NCBI GenBank assembly: GCA_003354225.1
Contig: PIVH01000604.1
Span: 1 to 5,382, forward strand
From: Globobulimina sp.
Lineage: Eukaryota > Foraminifera > Rotaliida
DNA length: 5,382 nt
Direction: 5' to 3'
Below the pieces are notes generated by a model. That model was given only the letters and a program-made list of their open reading frames with translations, did not search any database and was not told where the DNA came from. The translations under genes were made by a program, and so were the position numbers. Below are positions 1 to 5,382 of the stretch, one piece after another. How positions within the stretch are numbered: position 1 is the first letter of the stretch; every line of letters starts with the position of its first letter.

Positions 1-350
1 TATTTGTCTGGATTGTAGATCCATTTTCGTTTTAATGGTAGCATTAACAGACAAGTATGTAATATAAAGGATGGACATTTTCGCCATGTTTGGTAAAAAC
101 CAATTAAACTAACAAATACAATACGTCTTTGATCTAATGAATTAATATCAATATGATTTTCATTATGCTGATTTCTTCGATTATATTTTATGATAAAATC
201 GTCGTGTTGTCTAGAATGCGCATTTGTTTTTCGGGTTGTCTTTAATTTTGATTTGATTTTGATAGATATCGACCTCCATAAATTCGTGACATGTTTAGTT
301 TCTCTAGTTTCTCCATTGGAGAAAACGTCTCTCCTCAATTGATTACCCAT
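1..350 (-). CDS. Unrecognised basic protein, 5' part only (runs off left edge)
   Basis: I do not recognise this protein. The minus strand is open from an ATG at 350-348 to the left edge (116 codons plus two bases), so only the N-terminal part is visible. The start is supported by an in-frame TAA just upstream (362-360) and by A at -3 and G at +4. An opening this long is unlikely by chance in such AT-rich DNA. The protein begins MGNQLRRD. Gly2 invites thought of N-myristoylation, but Arg6 does not fit the usual small residue at that position. Residues 20-60 are rich in Lys, Arg, His and Asn and look disordered. From about residue 70 the sequence becomes more folded in character, with hydrophobic stretches near 77-86 and 95-104, aromatic residues (Tyr86, Trp89, Trp110) and Cys92 and Cys100. 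An intron further inside cannot be excluded. It is transcribed in the same direction as the uL6m gene, which lies upstream of it. Confidence 0.6.
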   Translation of the reverse strand, partial: MGNQLRRDVFSNGETRETKHVTNLWRSISIKIKSKLKTTRKTNAHSRQHDDFIIKYNRRNQHNENHIDINSLDQRRIVFVSLIGFYQTWRKCPSFILHTCLLMLPLKRKWIYNPDK

Positions 351-638
351 ATTGATAATTTATAAGAATTTTAGGAACGTGCTATCAATGTCAGCGCATT
401 AGGAGCAAGATGAATATCAAACAACCAAAAGGATGAAAAACAGCTTAAATAAATCTTTTTGTTCACATGATTAGAAAAGTCCGATCAGTGAATTGATTTG
501 TATACATTTGGTTCAATTATAAATTTGTTCTGACTTTGTTCTGGATTTGCAAACCCATTGAAGACAAAGTTATAACAAACACAAAACCATAGCAAGCAGT
601 TTCTGGATTTGCAAAGCGTTATGATATAAATACAACAA
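351..638. other. Intergenic spacer between two minus-strand genes
   Basis: This 288-base AT-rich stretch lies between the uL6m stop and the start of the partial left gene, so it should hold the 3' end of one transcript and the promoter and 5' UTR of the other. I see no long open frame, no tRNA-like fold and no canonical AATAAA on the minus strand just after the uL6m stop. Its only clear structure is a 15-base direct repeat, listed separately. A TATAAAT on the minus strand (364-358) sits only about 8 bases before the ATG at 350, too close to act as an ordinary TATA box. Confidence 0.6.
539..615. repeat. 15-base direct repeat, two copies 62 bases apart
   Basis: TTCTGGATTTGCAAA occurs exactly at 539-553 and again at 601-615, just past the 3' end of the uL6m gene. 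An exact 15-base match this close is more than expected by chance in noncoding DNA. It could be a small tandem duplication of about 62 bases that has since diverged between the copies, or a duplicated protein-binding or 3'-processing site. The intervening bases show no obvious similarity to the flanks. Confidence 0.7.
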
Positions 639-1355
639 TTATCTCTTACCCTTCTTAGTTCGTATTTTCCTCATTTCACCATCATATCTAACACCTTGTC
701 CTTGTAAATTCATTTTTTTTGCTTTCCGTAAAGAAGCACAAACAGTTCCGAGCTGTTCAATATCAATTCCTCGGACAACAATCGGGTATCCACTATCATC
801 GGATTCTAACACATTCCACGAAATTCCAATGGGTGCAGTTAATACCATTGGTTTTGCAAAACCACATCTCATTATTAATTTACGTTCATTTTGAGTATCA
901 ATCGATGCACGAAATCCTTTACCAAATAATCGCATCCTTTTTTCCCATCCATTATTTACTCCATAAATCATATTTTTTATAACCTTCGCTGTGGTCATAG
1001 ATTGCATTTTTCTCTCTCTATCTGTCCTCCAGCGAAATTGTTGGGTCATGAATTCCCCATTTTGTATAATAGCAACATCTCCGCATAGAGAACGTCTCAG
1101 TGTTCCTAGACGACCGGTTATGGTAAGCATGTAATGTCGAAATGCAGTGTTTGGTCGCATGCACGGTCTGTGCTCATTTGGCTCAATCATAATAAAGGTA
1201 TCCCTTGGCATTGGCATAAACTTCCAATCAAATGTTGACTCTCTATCACGAACTAATAATATTTGTTGAGAATTTTCTGGAATTTTTAATGGTGGTAATC
1301 GACGCGGTATTGCTGGTTGGATAAATCTCATTGCTTTTGGTACTGTTTTAGGCAT
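639..1355 (-). CDS. MRPL6: Mitochondrial large-subunit ribosomal protein uL6 (L6)
   Basis: This encodes a 238-residue L6-family protein of the large ribosomal subunit, which binds 23S-type rRNA near the sarcin-ricin loop and stalk base. The bacterial type points to the mitochondrial ribosome. Visible family landmarks are the first-domain strand TITGRLGTLRRSL (78-90), the inter-domain NMIYGVNNGW (128-137; bacterial NMI.GVt.G), FGKGFRA (144-150; bacterial G.GyRA), APIGI (174-178), the helix VRGIDIEQLGTVCASLR (about 194-210), and the C-terminal signature QGQGVRYDGE (218-227) followed by a KKGKR end. Bacterial L6 is about 177 residues, so roughly 60 are extra. The first 26 residues are basic and lack acidic residues, as expected of a mitochondrial targeting sequence. 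The start is the ATG at 1355-1353 (A at -3). The frame stays open upstream to a TAA at 1406-1404 but has no other ATG; an upstream exon is possible but not needed. No intron is apparent. The gene is divergent from the 7TM-RGS gene. Confidence 0.88.
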   Translation of the reverse strand: MPKTVPKAMRFIQPAIPRRLPPLKIPENSQQILLVRDRESTFDWKFMPMPRDTFIMIEPNEHRPCMRPNTAFRHYMLTITGRLGTLRRSLCGDVAIIQNGEFMTQQFRWRTDRERKMQSMTTAKVIKNMIYGVNNGWEKRMRLFGKGFRASIDTQNERKLIMRCGFAKPMVLTAPIGISWNVLESDDSGYPIVVRGIDIEQLGTVCASLRKAKKMNLQGQGVRYDGEMRKIRTKKGKR

Positions 1356-1471
1356 TGTTTTTATAAAAAGCTGTTTCCTGACAGCAAGCAAGCAATATAT
1401 GGTTTAGGCTTTATTTATTGTATTTTCTCTGAGACATTTCATCTCAAGTTTTCTTTCTGAGTGTTCAAACA
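1356..1471. promoter_or_regulatory. Divergent promoter / 5' UTR region between uL6m and the 7TM-RGS gene
   Basis: Only 116 bases separate the two divergent start codons, so both promoters and both 5' UTRs must fit here or overlap the genes. The stretch contains AT-rich blocks (CAATATATGG near 1393-1402, TTTATTTATTGTATTTT near 1410-1426), a pyrimidine-rich run leading to the receptor start, and a short inverted repeat (1430-1446). The role is inferred from position; no promoter element is recognised with certainty. Confidence 0.5.
1430..1446. repeat. Short inverted repeat in the divergent promoter
   Basis: TGAGA (1430-1434) and TCTCA (1442-1446) are reverse complements separated by seven bases. 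They lie about 25 bases before the receptor start codon. The dyad could be a binding site for a dimeric regulator or a weak hairpin. With five-base arms it may also be chance. Confidence 0.3.
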
Positions 1472-3513
1472 ATGGCTACTGTTGCCATACATGTCCAATC
1501 ACATGTCGTAGCTGCAATACTATGCTATTGCACTGTAGCATTATTCTTATTTTATATGCTATTAATCGTACACAGTTCATATAAATACTGGTGTGCTCGC
1601 AATAATATCATACTACAAAAAAGATATTGCCACATTACGATATATACCGCCATAATAATGATACCGAAAATAATATTCAATGCGATAATGTATTGTTCAG
1701 TATTACACATTACTGAGACATCAACATTATATACAATATATTTAGCAGTCGATGACTTATTAGGCATAATATTTTATTATTTATGGGTATGGAAATTTTG
1801 GCTTATTTTCTATGACACAAAATGGACCATTTCGATATTAAATCGTCGATGGCAAAATCAAATAAATCCAAAACATCATTTAGTAAATAAAAGCAATAAT
1901 TTTTTCCTCCTAAATAGATTATCGTACGGCAATAGTAAATGGGTTTGGTATCATCGTATATTGCCAATTATTATTTTGTCCACCATATTAATAGCGGTGC
2001 CACCAATAATATTGTCCTACATCACTCACTATAATGATTCCATGCAATATGACTTCAAAATGAATGTTGTCCACTTAATATCTTCTTCCTTATATTATGT
2101 CCCATTCTGTATATTGGCGGTTCTCTTATGCAAATTGCCTGCATTCAATGACGAATTCTTTATTATTTCTGAACTAAAACGTATATTTATTACTTTTTGT
2201 GTGGACATTGCCTGCCATTCGTGTGTGTTTTTAGTGCCAATGATAATTGAACATAACGCAAGTATGCAAAATCAAATGGATAACGGATATGTGGCGGACA
2301 AAATATTGTATCCCGTCATCGGTTTTAATGTAATCAGTGTATCACAGACCGTCGCTGTACTAATATCCACCAAATGGGTCATGAATAAGGTCTATATTTT
2401 GAATAATATCTATGATGTAAGGAAGGCAAATATAAAAATACAAAAACGGAATGGATTTAGCGATATCGATACAGTGGAACGCTCATTGTCTGTCAGTGTG
2501 CAGGTATTAAAATTGCATCATACCCAAAGCAGTTTCGCGCAGGAATTAATTAATAAATACACGTTTAATTACGGCGATGATTTAGGCATTACATTGATTG
2601 ATATATTAACCAATGAACAATCATTTGATATTTTTGTTAAGCATTTGTCGTTGGAATTTAGTTTAGAATGTTTATTGTCACTGATTGAGTTTATACAATT
2701 TCAACAGTTTATTGATAAATATATTAATAGTTTGCAAGACCAGATTGCCAGCCGTCGAGCATCTATCTCCACCTCAGGTATTTTATAATATATATATCAG
2801 ATATAATAATTAATTAATTATAATATAATTAAGATTCATATATGATACCATCGTGCAATGGCAACATTAACGGTGATAAAACAAGTGGACTAATTACACA
2901 CTTTATCAATCAAATATTCTCAGCAACTAAAACTAATAAAAAGACCGTGGACACAGTTGAGAATTCAGGCAATGAGTCGTTGATAATTGCAAATAATGCG
3001 CAGGAAATAATAAGTGATGACGAATATAGGGAGATGAAAAAGAGACGATTTTTATATAAAAGGATTATATTTCCAGGCAATGTGCCAAAAAGTAAAATAG
3101 TTTATGTCGACGGAGAGAATGTAAATATAAATGATTCAATCAGTGATAATAATACTTGCGAAGTGGATGATGAGTTTTTACGTTCGTGTAAATTAAAAGC
3201 ATTTACTTTATATAGGAAGTATATTGTTGGAGGATGTGGTTTGGAAATAAATGTCGGATGGACTATAAAGAAAAAATTGTTATCCATTATGGGGAATAAT
3301 GATAAAAACGTATTGGATATTTCATTGGTGGAATCATGGGATATTTCATTGTATGGTTTAATTAAATTATTTGATAAATGCTGTAATCAAATGTTAGTTT
3401 TAATGAAAGATTCTTTTGATAGATTTAAACAAACAAAACAGTTCGATAAATTGAAAAAGGGCGTGTTTAGCAATCAACAACGTGTTAGTAATAATGATAT
3501 TGTATATGAATAA
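1472..3513 (+). CDS. 7TM receptor-RGS fusion protein (two exons: 1472-2777, 2834-3513)
   Basis: Joining the exons gives 661 residues. The N-terminal half has seven hydrophobic segments at about 11-35, 53-79, 86-114, 162-186, 199-222, 237-259 and 278-300, with a very short N-terminus and no signal peptide, as in 7TM-RGS proteins such as plant AtRGS1. A cytoplasmic RGS domain follows; this family speeds GTP hydrolysis by G-protein alpha subunits. Its first half covers about 370-414 (SFDIFVKHLSLEFSLECLLS at 384-403). Its second half covers about 553-644: LYRKYIVGGCGLEINVG (561-577, Asn575 matching the Galpha-contacting Asn of RGS4) and MLVLMKDSFDRFKQT (622-636, like LMEKDSYRRFL). Between them lies an insert of about 138 polar residues. 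The usual S.EN..FW of the first half reads SLECLLSLIEF here, so contact residues differ and GAP activity is not certain. The start has A at -3 and G at +4, and an in-frame TGA at 1430-1432 lies upstream with no other ATG between. The ligand is unknown. Confidence 0.85.
2778..2833 (+). other. Spliceosomal intron 1 of the 7TM-RGS gene (56 bases)
   Basis: The donor is CAG|GTATTT and the acceptor is ATTAAG|ATTC. Without splicing, exon 1 ends at a TAA at 2786-2788 inside this intron and the second half of the RGS domain would be orphaned. The exon 2 frame has a TAA at 2830-2832, so it can only start after that, and the AG at 2832-2833 is the last one before the ATG at 2842. Splicing joins phase 1 ends (G plus AT) to give Asp436, followed by Ser-Tyr-Met, with the frame intact. 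The intron is almost pure A and T and very short. I see no clear branch-point consensus. Confidence 0.85.
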
Positions 3514-3597
3514 TTAATTTTGAAATTATTTTTATGGTTTTAATTGATTTCTTAGTGTTTTGAAGATTTAAAGATTTTTTTGAAGTGAGCCAGGATA
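3514..3597 (+). other. 84-base spacer between the 7TM-RGS gene and the transporter gene
   Basis: This stretch must hold the 3' end of the receptor transcript and the promoter and 5' UTR of the transporter. It is T-rich (TTATTTTTATGGTTTTAATT and similar runs), with no canonical AATAAA after the receptor stop. An in-frame TGA at 3586-3588, nine bases before the transporter ATG, shows the two genes are not one reading frame. Confidence 0.55.
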
Positions 3598-5162
3598 ATG
3601 GCATCTGAAGTCAGCTCACCAGACGATGCACATTTTGCAAATATGAAAGAACACAATGATAATACAATAGAGAAAGCATTACAAAAACAAGCTGAATCAA
3701 GTATGAGCAGCAAAAAATTAATAATTGCCGTATTTGGTTCGTCCATTGGAAATTTATTGGAATGGTTTGATTTTGCAATATTTGGTTTGCTCGCAGATGA
3801 GATTGGTGGCAATTTTTTCCCACACAAAAACAAAGGCATTCAAGTGTTGGAATCATTTGCTGTATTTGCTGCAGCTTTTTTTATGCGGCCCATAGGAGGG
3901 GCATTGTTTGGTTATATTGGTGATAAATATGGACGCATCACCTCATTGCGTCTCTCGTTGTTTATGATGGCAATTCCGACTTTTTTAACTGGCTGTTTAC
4001 CAAACTATGAACGCATTGGAATAGCAGCGCCGATTTTGTTATGTTTATTCAGGTTAGTACAAGGTTTATCGGTTGGTGGTGAATTTACGGGTGCGATTAC
4101 ATACATTGTTGAAGTTTGCCCACCACATAAAAAGGCATTTTATAATACGTTGGTGCATGTATCTGGTACTGGCACGCTGTTGGGAACCATTGTGGTTGGC
4201 ATTATGCGGGCTACCTTCACAGAGACACAATTAGGTTGCATTTCCATTTTGAAATATCCATTTTCATGCAAACTCTCCGACATTCGTAGGATTTGATATT
4301 CCGACTCCGAATGAATGATTAATGTAATTATGAATGAACATGTATGAAAATGAATATTTAAGACACCTGGGCCTGGGGCATACCATTTTTGTTTGGTGTG
4401 GTTGTGGCAGTATTTGGCATTTGGATGCGAAAAGGAATGGAAACAAGTCATGAATTTGAAAAACAGAAACAAGACGGAAAGTTGTTAACGAATCCAACAT
4501 TTGAAGTATTGAAAAATCATAAAATTAAGCTGTTGACCATTGTGTGCCACCTAATGTTTCAAGCAGCGTTTTATTATTCAATTTGGATTTGGTTACCGGA
4601 ATACGCATATAATAAACAAATAAATCCAATACGAAATATCTATTTAATCAATGCAATCAATATGATAATCAATATGTGTTTCATGTTATTATCTGGCTGG
4701 ATTATTGATAGATATTTTGACTGTGATCCAAGCAAACCGTTAATATTTTGGGGTGCCATTACAATTATTTATACGCTTCTGATCTTTCCTTTTTTAGGCG
4801 GCGTCAATACATTTCAAATTCTCTCTATTCAAATGATCTGGGCAATATTTAATGGATTGTACCATGGCGGATGGTCTTTGTGGGGCATTGATAGGTTTAA
4901 AGAAGAAACAGTGATAAGATATTCTGGATTTGGCATTGGATATAATATAGCTTTGGCATTATTCGGTGGCACAGCACCGCTATTTGCCACTGCGATAATA
5001 TTGACTTCTGGCCCATGGGCATTGGGAGTGTTGCTATTTGTTTATGGAGCAATATCAATCATAACTGTTTCTGTGTGTTATTATTTGAACAAAAAAAATA
5101 AGACTGAATATCACGAATCTATACAAGAAATGGAGTTGCAACATCTGGATCATGCAGACTAG
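3598..5162 (+). CDS. Major facilitator transporter, metabolite:H+ symporter (MHS) family (two exons: 3598-4234, 4363-5162)
   Basis: The spliced product has 478 residues, close to the usual 430-500 for MHS carriers (ProP, ShiA, KgtP, CitA), which move small organic solutes with protons. After a polar tail of about 40 residues come GNLLEWFDFAIFG (51-63, TM1), MRPIGGALFGYIGDKYGR (96-113, the loop 2-3 motif with Asp109 and Arg113), FRLVQGLSVGGE (151-162, TM4), WAWGIPFLFG (215-224, spanning just after the splice), RKGMETSHEF (235-244, MHS R..l.EtP.F) and RYSGFGIGYNIALALFGGTAPL in part (398-419, highly typical of MHS). Twelve membrane segments are expected. Oddities: Gly218 replaces the common Arg of W.WRIPF, and the second-half loop after GWIIDRYF (324-331) lacks the usual GRR. 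The start has A at -3 and G at +4 with an upstream in-frame TGA; the protein ends HLDHAD. The substrate cannot be told. MHS is mainly a bacterial family, so ancient transfer is possible. Confidence 0.88.
4235..4362 (+). other. Spliceosomal intron of the transporter gene (128 bases)
   Basis: The donor is TTAG|GTTGCA and the acceptor is TTTAAG|ACACC. Read through, exon 1 stops at a TGA at 4294-4296 after residue 232. The exon 2 frame has a TAA at 4359-4361 directly before the acceptor, which fixes the exon start at 4363. Joining phase 1 ends (G plus AC) gives Asp213 and the sequence QLDTWAWGIPF, which matches family spacing before W.WRIPF. The intron contains imperfect inverted sequence (CATTCG at 4280-4285 and CGAATG further on) and several ATGAAT repeats near its 3' end. 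Confidence 0.87.
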
Positions 5163-5382
5163 TACATTTAACTTTTTTGGCTTTGTTTCGTTTGTTTCAT
5201 TTCAACGATTGGCAAGGTTTTTGGGTGAGCTAGAGTGGTTAAATTACTTAAATAGACGCGTTAGAAACACTTCGTTTTGGAAAAATGAACCACTTGGTGA
5301 TGATCTCACCACCAAGCTCCAACAAAATTACTTGCGAATGTGCGAATTTTAACTCTGTGCAGCCAAAAAACTATACTGACTG
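5163..5382. other. Right-edge flank, 3' region of the transporter gene, no supported gene
   Basis: These 220 bases follow the transporter stop. They begin with a T-rich run (CTTTTTTGGCTTTGTTTCG), plausible as 3' UTR. A plus-strand open frame of 66 codons (5152-5352) overlaps the end of the transporter but resembles nothing I know. Complementary stretches GGTGAG (5224-5229) and CTCACC (5305-5310), and the self-complementary CTTGGT (5293-5298) with ACCAAG (5311-5316), can form stems. No tRNA T-arm is present. No frame on the minus strand stays open for more than about 24 codons from the right edge. Confidence 0.5.

Noticed and set aside
719-982. 87-codon plus-strand open frame
   Set aside because: It lies wholly antisense to the well-supported uL6m gene and has no recognisable content.
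1356-1391. A TTG start for uL6m at 1391, adding 12 residues
   Set aside because: Nuclear genes normally start at ATG; the ATG at 1355 has a suitable context and leaves a good basic targeting region.
1552-1767. 71-codon minus-strand open frame
   Set aside because: It is antisense to membrane segments of the 7TM-RGS gene, which has clear family features.
3552-3856. Two overlapping minus-strand open frames of 81 and 95 codons
   Set aside because: Both are shadows of the transporter's first exon, whose TM1 and GYIGDKYGR motifs are unambiguous.
4140-4500. Minus-strand open frames of 78 and 110 codons across the transporter intron
   Set aside because: They are antisense to exon ends and intron, overlap each other in different frames, and show no family features.
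3598-5162. A frameshifted transporter pseudogene
   Set aside because: The two halves join exactly through consensus GT and AG ends with family spacing restored, and the same splice style occurs in the neighbouring gene.
5223-5314. A type II tRNA gene
   Set aside because: Acceptor-like and D-arm-like stems exist, but the T-arm and its GTTCGA loop are missing and the seventh acceptor pair mismatches.
5152-5352. 66-codon plus-strand open frame overlapping the transporter's end
   Set aside because: It starts inside the transporter's final codons, resembles no known protein, lies in probable 3' UTR, and is short enough to occur by chance. A downstream exon cannot be fully excluded.
1-5382. A bacterial or phage operon
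   Set aside because: Introns, a 7TM-RGS protein and the lack of ribosome binding sites before the starts all point to a eukaryotic nucleus.

Overview
This window reads as nuclear DNA of an AT-rich, gene-dense unicellular eukaryote. The evidence is two GT-AG introns that restore broken reading frames, start codons with A at -3 (and G at +4 in three of four genes), a 7TM receptor fused to an RGS domain, and a nuclear-type gene for a mitochondrial ribosomal protein. The standard genetic code fits. I cannot name the species. The 7TM-RGS layout with a long insert inside the RGS domain recalls expanded receptor families of some protists (Rhizaria such as foraminifera come to mind), but that is only an inference.

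Layout, left to right: (1) the 5' part of an unrecognised minus-strand gene, open for 116 codons from an ATG at 350 and running off the left edge; (2) a 288-base spacer holding a 15-base direct repeat; (3) a minus-strand gene for mitochondrial ribosomal protein uL6 (639-1355); (4) a 116-base divergent promoter region; (5) a plus-strand two-exon gene for a 661-residue 7TM-RGS protein (exons 1472-2777 and 2834-3513, intron 56 bases); (6) an 84-base spacer; (7) a plus-strand two-exon gene for a 478-residue major facilitator transporter of the metabolite:H+ symporter (MHS, ProP/ShiA/KgtP-like) type (exons 3598-4234 and 4363-5162, intron 128 bases); (8) 220 bases at the right edge with no supported gene.

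Both introns are phase 1, start after an AG, and end in AAG followed by A, an uncommon acceptor that may be typical of this genome. In each gene the splice creates a GAC or GAT (Asp) codon and rejoins halves of a recognisable domain; reading the halves as separate genes would be wrong.

The genes look like neighbours rather than an operon: organelle translation, G-protein signalling and solute uptake. The most interesting points are the long insert that splits the RGS domain, the bacterial-type transporter carrying a spliceosomal intron, and the shared unusual splice acceptor. I see no mobile element, CRISPR array, rRNA or convincing tRNA.
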